In this document: positions 36,004-44,638 of the stretch, piece by piece
How positions within the stretch are numbered: position 1 is the first letter of the stretch
How the letters are laid out: each line of letters begins with the position of its first letter
NCBI RefSeq assembly: GCF_046254905.1
Contig: NZ_CP158016.1
Location: 62,001-126,000 of the forward strand
DNA: 64,000 bases
Direction of reading: 5' to 3'
DNA from: Pseudaeromonas aegiceratis
GTDB taxonomy: Bacteria; Pseudomonadota; Gammaproteobacteria; Enterobacterales; Aeromonadaceae
Notes under the pieces: model-generated
The model's input: only the letters and a program-made list of their open reading frames with translations
The model's database searches: none
Told to the model about the DNA's origin: nothing
Translations under genes and position numbers: made by a program

Positions 36004-36763
36004 ACTGCAAGGGGCCGCGTTTACCCTCGGCGAACGGTTTTTGCTGGCCCCCCTGGATCTGACCCTGGTGCAGGGGGAAGTGGTGGGGCTCATCGGCCAT
36101 AACGGCTCCGGCAAGTCCACCCTGCTCAAGCTGCTGGCCCGCCAGCAGACCTGCAGCCAGGGCCTGCTGACCCTGGACGGCCGCCCCCTGGCCGATTTCG
36201 CCACCCGGGAGTTCGCCCGTCAGGTGGCCTACCTGCCGCAACACCCGCCCGCCACGGATCAGTTGACCGTGGGGGAGCTGGTGCGCTTTGGCCGTCAGCC
36301 CTGGCATGGTCTGCTGGGCCGCTTCGGCGAGGCTGACCGCCAGGCGGTGGAGGAGGCCCTGAGCCTGACCGGCATGCAGCCCTACCGACATCGCCTGGTG
36401 GACACCCTCTCCGGTGGTGAGCGGCAGCGGGCTTGGCTGGCCACCCTGATCGCCCAGCAGACCCGCTTTTTGCTGCTGGATGAACCCACCTCGGCGCTGG
36501 ATGTGGCCCATCAGGTGGAGGTGCTGGATCTGATCCGGCGGCTCAGCCATCAGCTGAACCTGGGGGTCATCATGGTGCTGCACGACATCAACATGGCCGC
36601 CCGCTACTGCGACCATCTGGTGGCCCTGCGCCAGGGTCGCTTATTGTGCCGCGGCACCCCGGCTCAGCTGATGAATGGCGCCGCCCTGGCGGACATCTAT
36701 GGCCTGCCCATGACGGTGCTGCCGCACCCGGTATCCGGTCAGCCGGTGAGCGTGGTGCTCTGA
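35996..36763 (+). CDS. fhuC: Ferric siderophore ABC transporter ATPase
   Basis: 255 residues. Walker A GHNGSGKST (about 36-44), signature LSGGERQRAWLATL, Walker B FLLLDEPTSALD, H-loop VLHDINMAARY. It belongs to the FecE/FhuC iron-siderophore group and energises the FhuB permease. ATGA overlap with fhuD. Confidence 0.9.
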   Translation: MFELQGAAFTLGERFLLAPLDLTLVQGEVVGLIGHNGSGKSTLLKLLARQQTCSQGLLTLDGRPLADFATREFARQVAYLPQHPPATDQLTVGELVRFGRQPWHGLLGRFGEADRQAVEEALSLTGMQPYRHRLVDTLSGGERQRAWLATLIAQQTRFLLLDEPTSALDVAHQVEVLDLIRRLSHQLNLGVIMVLHDINMAARYCDHLVALRQGRLLCRGTPAQLMNGAALADIYGLPMTVLPHPVSGQPVSVVL

Positions 36764-37611
36764 TGCGCTGGCTTTGTCTGCTGCTGGCCCTGATCGCCGT
36801 CCCCGCGTTCGCCACCCCCAGGGTGGTGGCCCTGGACTGGGCATCCGGCGAGACGGCGCTGGCCCTGGGGGTGGTGCCGGTGGGCTTTGCCCAGATCCCC
36901 GATTACCGCATCTGGAGCGGCGACATGCCCATGCCGGCCGCCGTGGTGGATGTGGGCCTGCGCATGGAGCCCAATCTGGAGCTGATCCGCGCCCTGCGAC
37001 CGGATCTCATCCTGATCGCCCCGTTGCAGGCCACCCTGAGGCCCCAACTGGCCCGCATCGCCCCGGTGCAGGTGGTGACCTTCAACGACGCCCAGCAGCC
37101 CGATGGCTATCTGCAGGCCAAGCTGGCCACCCGGGAGCTGGCGGTCCGGCTGGGTCGCAGCGCGGCGGCCGAGGCGCTAATTGCCCAAAGCGACGCGGCC
37201 CTGGCCAGCCTGGGCCGGCAGTTGCACGAGGCGCCGCCCCTATACCTTTTGCGCTTCGCCGACCGGCGGCATGCCTGGGTGCTGGGGCGTCAGAGCCTGT
37301 TCGGTGGCGCCCTGGCGGCGGCCGGGGTGCCCCTGGCCATGCAGGACGCCACCAACGCCTGGGGCTTCAGCAACCTGCCCCTGACCGACTTGGCCAAGGT
37401 GCCCGAGGCGCAGCTCCTTTACATCGACCCCCTGCCGTTTGCCGATCTGTCGGTGCTGGATGACAACCAGTTGTGGCGCCAGTTGCCGGCGGTGCAGGCC
37501 GGTCGGGTGCTGGGGCTGCCGGCGGTCTGGCTGGGCAACGGCCTGCCCAGCGTGCTGCGCTTCAGCCAACTGCTGGCCGAGCGCTGGCCCAACCCCCAGG
37601 AGGCCGGATGA
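36763..37611 (+). CDS. fhuD: Periplasmic ferric siderophore-binding protein
   Basis: 282 residues with a short signal peptide (to about residue 17, FA). The type III binding-protein backbone is clear (RVVALDWASGETALALGVVPVGFA, GLRMEPNLELIRALRPDLILI). Start and stop overlap both neighbours (ATGA), so expression is coupled. Confidence 0.88.
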   Translation: MRWLCLLLALIAVPAFATPRVVALDWASGETALALGVVPVGFAQIPDYRIWSGDMPMPAAVVDVGLRMEPNLELIRALRPDLILIAPLQATLRPQLARIAPVQVVTFNDAQQPDGYLQAKLATRELAVRLGRSAAAEALIAQSDAALASLGRQLHEAPPLYLLRFADRRHAWVLGRQSLFGGALAAAGVPLAMQDATNAWGFSNLPLTDLAKVPEAQLLYIDPLPFADLSVLDDNQLWRQLPAVQAGRVLGLPAVWLGNGLPSVLRFSQLLAERWPNPQEAG

Positions 37612-39605
37612 GCAGCCAGATCCTGACCTTGCCCAACCGTCTGCCCCTGGCCTCCCGCGCCCTGGGCTGGGCGGGACTGGCCCTGCTGGCGGCCCTGACT
37701 CTGGCCCTGTGGCAGTTGCAGCAGCTGTGGCCCCTGGCCCAGTGGGCCAGCGCCTGGCACGCCGACCCGGCTCAGCTGAGCTGGCCGGCCCTGGAGTGGC
37801 GCTACGCCCAGCTGCCACGGCTGGTGGTCTGTCTGCTGGCCGGTGGCGCCCTGGGGCTGTCCGGCGCCTTGCTGCAACAGGGGCTGGGCAACCCGCTGGC
37901 GGCCCCCGAGACCCTGGGGATCCAGGGTGGTGCTTTGCTGGCTCTGGCCCTGGGCACCCTCTATCAGCCCCACTGGCTGCAACAGGGTGGCCAGTGGCTG
38001 GCCATGGGGGGCGGCGCCCTGGCGGCGGCCCTGGTGCTGGGACTGGCGGCGCGCCGCCACTATTCACCCCTGGCCCTGCTGCTGGCGGGTCTGCTGGTGA
38101 GCCTGATCTGCGGCGCCCTGCTGACCCTGCTGATGCTGCGACACGATATCGCTCTGCTGGCGCTGCACAGCCACCTGGCCGGCTCCCTGGCCCAGGATGG
38201 CTGGCAGCCGGTGCAGCAGCTGGCGCCAGCCCTGGCGGTGGCGGCGGTCCTGGCGGCCTTGCTGGTGCGACCCCTGGGGCTGCTGGCCATGGCGGATCAG
38301 GGGGTGCGCAGCCTGGGGGCCTCGCCGGGTCGCCTGCGGCTGCTGGCCCTGGGGCTGGCCATCTTCTTGAGTGCCCAGGTGGTGAGTCAGGTGGGGGTGG
38401 TGAGCCTGGTGGCCCTGGCCGCCCCCCTGCTGGCCCGCCTCAGCGGCGCCCGTCGCCTGGGGCCCCGTCTGCTGGCCGCCAGCCTGTTCGGTGCCGCCCT
38501 GCTGCTGCTGGCCGACGCCCTGGTGCGCTACCTGCCGCTGCAGGGGGATGCCCCCACCGGCAGTCTGGTGGCCCTGCTGGGTGCGCCGCTGCTGGGGGCC
38601 CTGGTGCTCAGGCTGAGTCTGCCGGAGGCGCCGGCCTCGGCGGCGACCGGCCCGGCCCGGCATGGGAAGCCGGCCCGCCTGCTGGGCGGCTTGCTGGGGT
38701 TGAGTCTCGTGGCCGGTCTGCTGGGGCTGATGCTGGCCCGGGGCCCATCGGGCTGGCAGTGGGGCGGCGAGGCGGATCTGCTGCTGGAGTGGCGTCTGCC
38801 GCGGCTGCTGGGTGCCCTGGCCGCCGGCCTGTTGCTGGCCCAGGCGGGGGTGATAGTCCAGCGGCTGGCGGGCAACCCCCTGGCCAGCCCGGAAGTGCTG
38901 GGGATCAGCAGCAGCTGCGGTCTGGGGCTGATCCTGTTGGGGCTGCTGGTCCCCGAGGCAGGCCGAGGTTTGCAACTGCTGGTGGGGGCGGGGAGTGCCT
39001 TCGGCCTGCTGGCCGTGCTGCTGTGGTGGAGCCGGCGTTACCACTTCTCGCCGCTTAAGCTGCTGCTGTGCGGCATGACCCTCACCACCTTGTACGGGGC
39101 GGCCCAGAGCCTGGTGCTGGGAAGCGGCGATCCCCGTGGCCTGCAGCTGCTTAGCTGGATGTCGGGCTCCACCTATTACGTCACCGGCCCCCTGGCCCTG
39201 AGGCTGCTGGCCCTGGCGCTGGCCGCTGGCCTGCTGCTGTGGCCCCTGTGTCGCTGGCTGGAGCTGCTGCCCCTGGGAACCGCCAGTGCCAGCGCCTTTG
39301 GCGTCGGCCCGCAGCGCAGCCGCCTGGGCCTGCTGGCCCTGGCCGCCCTGCTGACCACGGCCGCCACCCTGCTGGTGGGCCCCATCAGCTTCGTCGGCCT
39401 GCTGGCGCCCCATCTGGCCCGCCAGTTGGGCCTGTGCCGTGCTCGGGAGCAGCTGCTGGGTGCCAGCCTGCTGGGGGCCCTGGTGATGCTGCTGGCGGAC
39501 TGGTTGGGGCGGCTGTGGCTGTTTCCGGATCAGGTGCCCGCCGGCCTGATGGCCTCCCTGTTGGGTGGTCTCTATTTCCTGTGTTGCCTGTGGCGTCGCG
39601 CCTGA
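37608..39605 (+). CDS. fhuB: Ferric siderophore permease, fused double FecCD
   Basis: 665 residues in two homologous FecCD halves. Half 1 (to about 340) has GGALGLSGALLQQGLGNPLAAPETLGI; half 2 (from about 370) has the matching LLLAQAGVIVQRLAGNPLASPEVLGISSS and the closing GPISFVGLLAPHLAR. This fused form is diagnostic of FhuB. Confidence 0.9.
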   Translation: MSSQILTLPNRLPLASRALGWAGLALLAALTLALWQLQQLWPLAQWASAWHADPAQLSWPALEWRYAQLPRLVVCLLAGGALGLSGALLQQGLGNPLAAPETLGIQGGALLALALGTLYQPHWLQQGGQWLAMGGGALAAALVLGLAARRHYSPLALLLAGLLVSLICGALLTLLMLRHDIALLALHSHLAGSLAQDGWQPVQQLAPALAVAAVLAALLVRPLGLLAMADQGVRSLGASPGRLRLLALGLAIFLSAQVVSQVGVVSLVALAAPLLARLSGARRLGPRLLAASLFGAALLLLADALVRYLPLQGDAPTGSLVALLGAPLLGALVLRLSLPEAPASAATGPARHGKPARLLGGLLGLSLVAGLLGLMLARGPSGWQWGGEADLLLEWRLPRLLGALAAGLLLAQAGVIVQRLAGNPLASPEVLGISSSCGLGLILLGLLVPEAGRGLQLLVGAGSAFGLLAVLLWWSRRYHFSPLKLLLCGMTLTTLYGAAQSLVLGSGDPRGLQLLSWMSGSTYYVTGPLALRLLALALAAGLLLWPLCRWLELLPLGTASASAFGVGPQRSRLGLLALAALLTTAATLLVGPISFVGLLAPHLARQLGLCRAREQLLGASLLGALVMLLADWLGRLWLFPDQVPAGLMASLLGGLYFLCCLWRRA

Positions 39606-39638
39606 TGACGCCCTATCCCCGGTTTGAGGAGGAGTTCT

Positions 39639-40496
39639 ATGACCACTGCCGCCTTGCATAGCCAGTTGGCCTGGAAAGATAGCCAATTGGCGTGGCGCGA
39701 GAGCCAGCCGGCTCGGGAGCGGCCCAGGCCGGCACAGAGCGTGCCGGTTCGGCCACTGCCCCAGGTGGCGGCGCCCCACACCTGCCCGCTGGGGAGTCGG
39801 CGCAGCCGGCTGCTCTGTGGTCTGCTGGTGCTGCTGGCCCACCTGGGGGCGGCCTGGGCCCTGTGGCACCAGGCTCCCATCGAGGTCCCGGTCACGCCGC
39901 CGGGGGTGGTGGCGGTGCGCTGGGTGGCGGCGCCCGCGCCTGTGGTAGCGGCTCCGCAGACGCCGCCGGCCCCCCAGCTGGCCCCGACGCCGCCGCAACC
40001 CGAATCTAAACCAGAGCCAAAACCGAAACCCAAGCCGGTGGTGAAGCCCAAGCCGACAGCCAAACCCGTGGCGCGGCCCAAGCCGGTGCCGCCGGCACAT
40101 CAGGCGACGCCCGCCGCCCCGCAGGCGGCCCCTCAGGCGGCCGCGACGGCGCCGGTGGCCAGTGCGCCGGCCCAGGGGCAGACACAGAAGCAGGGACAGC
40201 CCGGGCCCACCCAGTCGTCCCCCCAGTTCAACGCCGCCTACCTGAACAACCCGGCCCCGGCCTATCCGCCCCTGTCACGGCGGTTTCGCGAGGAGGGCAA
40301 GGTGATGCTGCGGGTCAGGGTCTCCGCCGAGGGGCAGCCCCTGGCGGTGGAGCTGGCCCAGAGCAGCGGCCATCCGCGGCTGGATGAGGCGGCCCGCAAG
40401 ACGGTGCTGGGCTGGCGCTTCGTGCCGGCCCGGCGTGGCGAACAGAAGGTGGCAGCCTGGGTGCGGGTACCCATCGTTTTTCAATTGAGGAGTTAA
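39639..40496 (+). CDS. tonB: TonB energy transducer
   Basis: 285 residues from MTTAALHSQLAW, after a GGAGG site. A single membrane helix (about 55-73, LLCGLLVLLAHLGAAWALW), a Pro/Lys-rich spacer (PPQPESKPEPKPKPKPVVKP) spanning the periplasm, and a C-terminal TonB domain (YPPLSRRFREEGKVMLRVRV onwards). The N-terminal cytoplasmic extension of about 55 residues is long for TonB. It powers the receptor of the same operon. Confidence 0.87.
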   Translation: MTTAALHSQLAWKDSQLAWRESQPARERPRPAQSVPVRPLPQVAAPHTCPLGSRRSRLLCGLLVLLAHLGAAWALWHQAPIEVPVTPPGVVAVRWVAAPAPVVAAPQTPPAPQLAPTPPQPESKPEPKPKPKPVVKPKPTAKPVARPKPVPPAHQATPAAPQAAPQAAATAPVASAPAQGQTQKQGQPGPTQSSPQFNAAYLNNPAPAYPPLSRRFREEGKVMLRVRVSAEGQPLAVELAQSSGHPRLDEAARKTVLGWRFVPARRGEQKVAAWVRVPIVFQLRS

Positions 40497-40500
40497 GCTA

Positions 40501-41202
40501 ATGAATCCAAACGTCGAGCCTGGTGCCATGGGCCTGGCCCAGCTGTTGACCCAGAACTCGGGCCTGGGGCTGGTGCCCCTGGTTCTCTTGATCCTGATGT
40601 CCATGGGCACTCTCTATTATCTGCTGTTCAAGTGCTGGGTGGCCTGGCAGGAGAAGCGCCGCAGCCGCGCCTATCTCAAGGACTTCTGGCAGTGTACGGA
40701 TCTGGAGGCGGTAGCCGGCCAGCTGGTCAGCGGGGCCAACGAGTCCTATGGCCGCCTGTGTGCCGCCGCCCTGGGGGCAGCCCGCCAGGCCCAGCAGGCG
40801 GAGGGACGCCTGCTGTTGGGCTCCAGCGAGGAGTTTGTGCTGCGGGCCCTGCGTCACGCCATAAGCCGGGAGCGGCTGCGGCTGGAGGCGGGGCTGACCT
40901 TCCTGGCCTCGGTGGGCTCGGCGGCCCCCTTTGTCGGCCTGTTCGGTACCGTCTGGGGCATCTATCACGCCCTGCTGGCCATAGGTGCCAGCGGCCAGAG
41001 CAGCCTGGACAAGGTGGCGGGCCCGGTGGGTGAGGCCTTGGTGATGACGGGTTTCGGCCTGGCGGTGGCCCTGCCGGCGGTGCTGATCTACAACCTGTTC
41101 GTGCGGCTCAACCGCCTGAAGATGGCCTCCCTGGAGGGCTTCGCCCATGACTTGCACGCCCTGCTCACCACGGGTGGCCGGCAGAGCCAGGAGGTGCGCT
41201 GA
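40501..41202 (+). CDS. exbB: Biopolymer transport protein ExbB
   Basis: 233 residues, MotA/TolQ/ExbB family. Three membrane helices; the conserved LRLEAGLTFLASVGSAAPFVGLFGTVWGIYHAL and GPVGEALVMTGFGLAVALPAVLIYN segments form the proton channel with ExbD. Overlaps exbD by 1 nt. Confidence 0.92.
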   Translation: MNPNVEPGAMGLAQLLTQNSGLGLVPLVLLILMSMGTLYYLLFKCWVAWQEKRRSRAYLKDFWQCTDLEAVAGQLVSGANESYGRLCAAALGAARQAQQAEGRLLLGSSEEFVLRALRHAISRERLRLEAGLTFLASVGSAAPFVGLFGTVWGIYHALLAIGASGQSSLDKVAGPVGEALVMTGFGLAVALPAVLIYNLFVRLNRLKMASLEGFAHDLHALLTTGGRQSQEVR

Positions 41203-41627
41203 TGGCCTTTGGACGCCTGGGGGGCGAGGAGGGGGAGGAGCAGCCCATGGCTGACATCAACATGATCCCCATGATCGACGTGATGCTGGTGCTGCTGATT
41301 GTCTTCATGATCACCGCGCCCCTGCTGACCAACGCGGTGAAGCTGGAGCTGCCGGAGGCCAGCAGTGCCGAGAACCAGCCCAAGCCAGATGACATCAGCC
41401 TGGCGCTGGACGCCCAGGGCCAGAGCTTCTGGAACGGCGAGCCCTGCGACAGCGCCTGTCTGGACGACAAGATGGGCCAGCTGGTGGACAAGCAGCCGCA
41501 ACCCGAGCTGCAGCTCAAGGTGGACAGGCAGGTGCCCTACGAGCAGGTGGCCAAGCTGATGGCCCAGGCTTCCCGCCATGGTCTCACCAAGCTGGCCTTC
41601 GTCAGTGATCCGGAAGGCGGCCATTAG
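41202..41627 (+). CDS. exbD: Biopolymer transport protein ExbD
   Basis: 141 residues: one membrane helix with the essential Asp in MIPMIDVMLVLLIVFMIT (about 24-41) and a periplasmic domain. Last gene of the iron operon. Confidence 0.92.
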   Translation: MAFGRLGGEEGEEQPMADINMIPMIDVMLVLLIVFMITAPLLTNAVKLELPEASSAENQPKPDDISLALDAQGQSFWNGEPCDSACLDDKMGQLVDKQPQPELQLKVDRQVPYEQVAKLMAQASRHGLTKLAFVSDPEGGH

Positions 41628-41691
41628 ACCAATGCCGTTCAGTTTAAGAAACTGAAATACTCATGAATGGGTGTCTGAGGCAAGCCATCCC

Positions 41692-41766
41692 CCACCTAAC
41701 CTCCCCCTTGGTAAGGGGGAGGAACGATGTTCCCCTCCCCTTGTTTAAGGGGAGGGTTAGGGTGGG
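41692..41766. repeat. Palindromic intergenic repeat after exbD
   Basis: An imperfect palindrome of about 75 bases. The outer arms CCCACCTAACC/GGTTAGGGTGGG enclose two small hairpins with TCCCCCTT/AAGGGGGA and CCCCTCCCCTT/AAGGGGAGG. Similar Cys-/G-run palindromes are scattered in many gammaproteobacterial genomes. It may terminate or stabilise the exb transcript. The rest of 41628-41933 holds nothing else. Confidence 0.7.
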
Positions 41767-41933
41767 GTTAGTTTTTGCTTTGAAAAATAGGGCATGGATG
41801 CCTTCACTGATCAGCATTGCCCATTAGGCGCCTTCCACCCCCCGACTCCACCCAGGGAAAGGATTGCGCTGGATCACACTCTGACGTTTAATTCGTGCTG
41901 CCGTTTCCTATCCGCCTGTTCAGGTTTTTATCC

Positions 41934-43307
41934 ATGGCTTCTAGCTCACACCAACCCGGGTCGCTGTTTCAGCTGACCTGGCCGCTGTTTATCGATCTGG
42001 CATTCCACTTTCTCACCGGGGCGCTCAACACCTTCATGGTGGGGCATGTCTCCTACCAGGCGGTGGCGGCCCTGGCGGTGGGCAACCAGATCCTGGATCT
42101 GTGCATCACCCTGTTCAACTTCATCGGCATCGGCTGCAGCGTGGTGATCGCCCAGTATTTGGGCTCCGGCAACCGGCGCATGGCCCGTGAGGTGGTGCAT
42201 ACCGCCATCGGCTTCAACCTGATGAGCGGCGCCCTGGTCATGCTAGCGGTGCTGCTTGGGGCCGACAGCCTGCTGCGCCTGATGAACATGCCGGCGAACC
42301 TGATGCAGGATGGTCACACCTATCTGACCATCATCGGCTTGCTGATGGTGCCGGAGGCGGTGAGCCTGTGTCTGGCGGCTTCCCTGCGTGCCCATGGCCA
42401 CACCCGGGAGGCCATGTATGTGACCCTGGTGGCCAACTTCATCACCTTCGTCGGCAACGCCCTGCTGCTGTTCGGCTGGTTCGGTCTGCCCCAGATGGGG
42501 GTGGCCGGGGTGGCCTGGAGCACCATAGTCGGCCGCCTGGTGGCGGTAGCCCTGCTCATCTATCTGCTACAGGCCCGCACCGGCATCCGGCTGCATCCGC
42601 TGCGCTTCTTCCACTGGTCCCGGGCGGCGCTGGGCAAGGTGCTGCACATCGGCCTGCCGGCCGCTGGGGAAAACTTCTCCTGGATGCTGCAGTTCATGGT
42701 GGTGACCTCCTTCGTCGCCCTGCTGGGGGACAAGGCCCTGGCCACCCAGTCCTTCTTCTTCCAGATCTGCCTGTTTCTCATGCTGTTCGGCCTGTCCATC
42801 GGCCTGGGCACCGAGATCCTCATCGGCCACCTGGTGGGGGCGGGCAAGTTTGATCAGGCCTATCACCAGCTGTTGCGCAGCCTCAAGCTGGGTCTGATGG
42901 TGTCGGCTGTGGTGGTGGTGCCGGCCGCCTTTGGTGGCGGTCATTTCCTCATGAGCCTGTTCACCGACGATCAGGAGATAGTGGCCATGGCCACCCAGCT
43001 GTTCTTCATCAGCATGCTCCTGGAGCCCGGGCGCACCTTCAATATCGTGGTGATCAATTCCCTGCGGGCCACCGGTGACGCTCGCTTCCCGCTGATGATG
43101 GCCATCCTCTCCATGTGGGGGCTGGCCATCCCCCTGGCCTGGTTCCTGGGGCTGCATCTGGGCTGGGGACTGGTGGGCATCTGGTTGGCGTTTGCCGCCG
43201 ACGAGTGGACCCGGGGCCTGGCCATGTACTGGCGCTGGAAGAGTCGGCGCTGGGAGAAAAAGGTGCTGGTGAGCGCGTTGGCCGAGGGATCGGCGCTGCA
43301 GGGTTAA
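41934..43307 (+). CDS. MATE family multidrug exporter
   Basis: 457 residues from MASSSHQPGS (an upstream GTG at 41895 is possible). Twelve hydrophobic segments and the MATE pattern: TWPLFIDLAFHFLTGALNTFMVGHVS at the start of the first half and the related GLPAAGENFSWMLQFMVVTSFVALLG at the second. It exports cations or drugs using a Na+ or H+ gradient; substrate unknown. Confidence 0.88.
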   Translation: MASSSHQPGSLFQLTWPLFIDLAFHFLTGALNTFMVGHVSYQAVAALAVGNQILDLCITLFNFIGIGCSVVIAQYLGSGNRRMAREVVHTAIGFNLMSGALVMLAVLLGADSLLRLMNMPANLMQDGHTYLTIIGLLMVPEAVSLCLAASLRAHGHTREAMYVTLVANFITFVGNALLLFGWFGLPQMGVAGVAWSTIVGRLVAVALLIYLLQARTGIRLHPLRFFHWSRAALGKVLHIGLPAAGENFSWMLQFMVVTSFVALLGDKALATQSFFFQICLFLMLFGLSIGLGTEILIGHLVGAGKFDQAYHQLLRSLKLGLMVSAVVVVPAAFGGGHFLMSLFTDDQEIVAMATQLFFISMLLEPGRTFNIVVINSLRATGDARFPLMMAILSMWGLAIPLAWFLGLHLGWGLVGIWLAFAADEWTRGLAMYWRWKSRRWEKKVLVSALAEGSALQG

Positions 43308-43364
43308 CGCCGCCTTAACCAGCCCAGGGAAAGGCCAACCGGGTCTGGCGAAATCTTGTACCCT

Positions 43365-43387
43365 GATTCTCCATTCTGAGGAGAATC
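43365..43387 (+). promoter_or_regulatory. Hairpin hiding a ribosome-binding site
   Basis: GATTCTCC (43365-43372) and GGAGAATC (43380-43387) form a perfect 8-bp stem with a 7-base loop. The right arm contains the GGAGA ribosome site of the next gene, 4 bases from its ATG, so translation could be closed by the stem. Confidence 0.45.
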
Positions 43388-43390
43388 GAC

Positions 43391-43792
43391 ATGTTCCATG
43401 GTATCGCCAGCGTGGCCCGGCAGGATTGGCCGGCCACCTACGCCATGGACAAGGGAGTGTCCGACACCAACGCCGTGGCCCCGGTGGCCCAGGTCAATCA
43501 GGATCCACAGAACCAGAGTCAGACGCGCCAGTTACTGGTGGCCGGGGCCCGGCACCATCAGCAGCAGGCGGTGTTCGACGCCTATCTGGACGGCAGCGAC
43601 CAGGCCCGGCAAGACAGCCAGGGCCCGGATCTGTACGACTGGTATCGCGAGGCGCGGGTGCAGCGCCAGCTGAATAACTGGCTGGATGATGCCGCCTCAG
43701 ACGCGACCCCCTCCACTCCCCGTCACACCCTGGCCAGCCGCTACGGCGAAGCCGCCACCCGTCCCGGCCAGGTGTTCAGCGTCGCCGTGTAG
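43391..43792 (+). CDS. Small hypothetical protein, hydrophilic
   Basis: 133 residues with no signal or membrane segment, rich in Gln, Asp and Ala (QVNQDPQNQSQTRQLL, DLYDWYREARVQRQLNNWLDD). A GAGGAGAA site precedes the ATG. No family recognised. It converges on the sulfotransferase gene with 6 nt between stops and is not evidently part of the lasso locus. Confidence 0.55.
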   Translation: MFHGIASVARQDWPATYAMDKGVSDTNAVAPVAQVNQDPQNQSQTRQLLVAGARHHQQQAVFDAYLDGSDQARQDSQGPDLYDWYREARVQRQLNNWLDDAASDATPSTPRHTLASRYGEAATRPGQVFSVAV

Positions 43793-43798
43793 GCACGG

Positions 43799-44638
43799 CT
43801 AGGCGTACCCCAGCTCGTCCAGCAATGGCCGCAGCTCGCCCAATAGCCGTTGGGCGAGGGGCTGTGCCACCTCCGTCTTGCCGCCACCGACCTTGCCTGA
43901 ACCGAAGAAGGGCGCCGAGCTGGTGTCGAAGCGTTCCCGAAAGCCCAGGGTCTGTTCCTGTTGCTGCAGTACCTCGAGACGACTGTGGGTCAGGGCGGTG
44001 GCCAGGGCCTCCTCGCTGAATTCCATGCCGATGGCCCGCAGCAGGCGGCCAAACTCGGCCTGCGGGTCATGGCGCAGATCCTCGTAACGGGCGAAATGCA
44101 CCGGAAAGGGCAGGTTGGGATCCCGCCAGCTGCGGGTATGGTCCGCCCAGCAGCCCTGTTGTTCCGGCACCAGCCGCTTATCCCGAGTGGGATGTTTGAC
44201 GATCTGCGATGGCGTCAGCAGGCGCTCTAGGGCCCGCGCCTGATCCAGGCCGAAGTGTTTGGCGTAGGAGGGCAGCACGTCCAGCGGATGGCGCACGATA
44301 TGGATGGCGGCCTGCACGCAGTCGCCGGGAAAGATCCACTCGCCATCGGCGTTGCGGCGCATCATGTCGTGAGTCTTGAGATAGACGGGGGCGGGTTGGC
44401 GTGTCACCAGCTCACGGTAATACTCCGGCAGCAGGCAATCGATCTGCGCTTGACTCAGATCGCCTGCCGACCAGGGGGATATTTGATCGAACTGTTCCCG
44501 TCGGTCGCCCTTGAAGCTGCCGACCCGGATATCGTTGATGGAGACGGGGGCCTCGTCGGCATAGAGCAGGTTGGAGAGCACCATGCGCAGCCAGGTATTG
44601 CCGGATTTGGGGAAGCTGGCCAGCAGTATCATTGCCAT
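43799..44638 (-). CDS. PAPS-dependent sulfotransferase in lasso locus
   Basis: 279 residues. The 5'-phosphosulfate loop ASFPKSGNTWLRMVL is at residues 7-21, and the 3'-phosphate motif HIVRHPLDVLPSYAKH at about 113-128. The C-terminal PAPS loop is the unusual GSGKVGGGKTEV rather than RKGxxGDWK. It would move a sulfuryl group from PAPS to a hydroxyl. Its start overlaps the end of the peptide kinase gene by 10 nt, so the likely substrate is a lasso peptide side chain (Tyr, Ser or Thr). That substrate is an inference; a cellular glycan or lipid cannot be excluded. Confidence 0.83.
   Translation of the reverse strand: MAMILLASFPKSGNTWLRMVLSNLLYADEAPVSINDIRVGSFKGDRREQFDQISPWSAGDLSQAQIDCLLPEYYRELVTRQPAPVYLKTHDMMRRNADGEWIFPGDCVQAAIHIVRHPLDVLPSYAKHFGLDQARALERLLTPSQIVKHPTRDKRLVPEQQGCWADHTRSWRDPNLPFPVHFARYEDLRHDPQAEFGRLLRAIGMEFSEEALATALTHSRLEVLQQQEQTLGFRERFDTSSAPFFGSGKVGGGKTEVAQPLAQRLLGELRPLLDELGYA

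Noticed and set aside
38064..40100. 678-codon minus-strand frame, Gln-rich, over fhuB and tonB
   Set aside because: Composition artefact of GC-rich Leu/Ala codons read backwards; both plus-strand genes are well supported.
43340..43365. Sigma-54-like TGGCGAAATCTTGTA before the hypothetical gene
   Set aside because: Spacing between the GG and GT elements is one base short of what sigma-54 needs.
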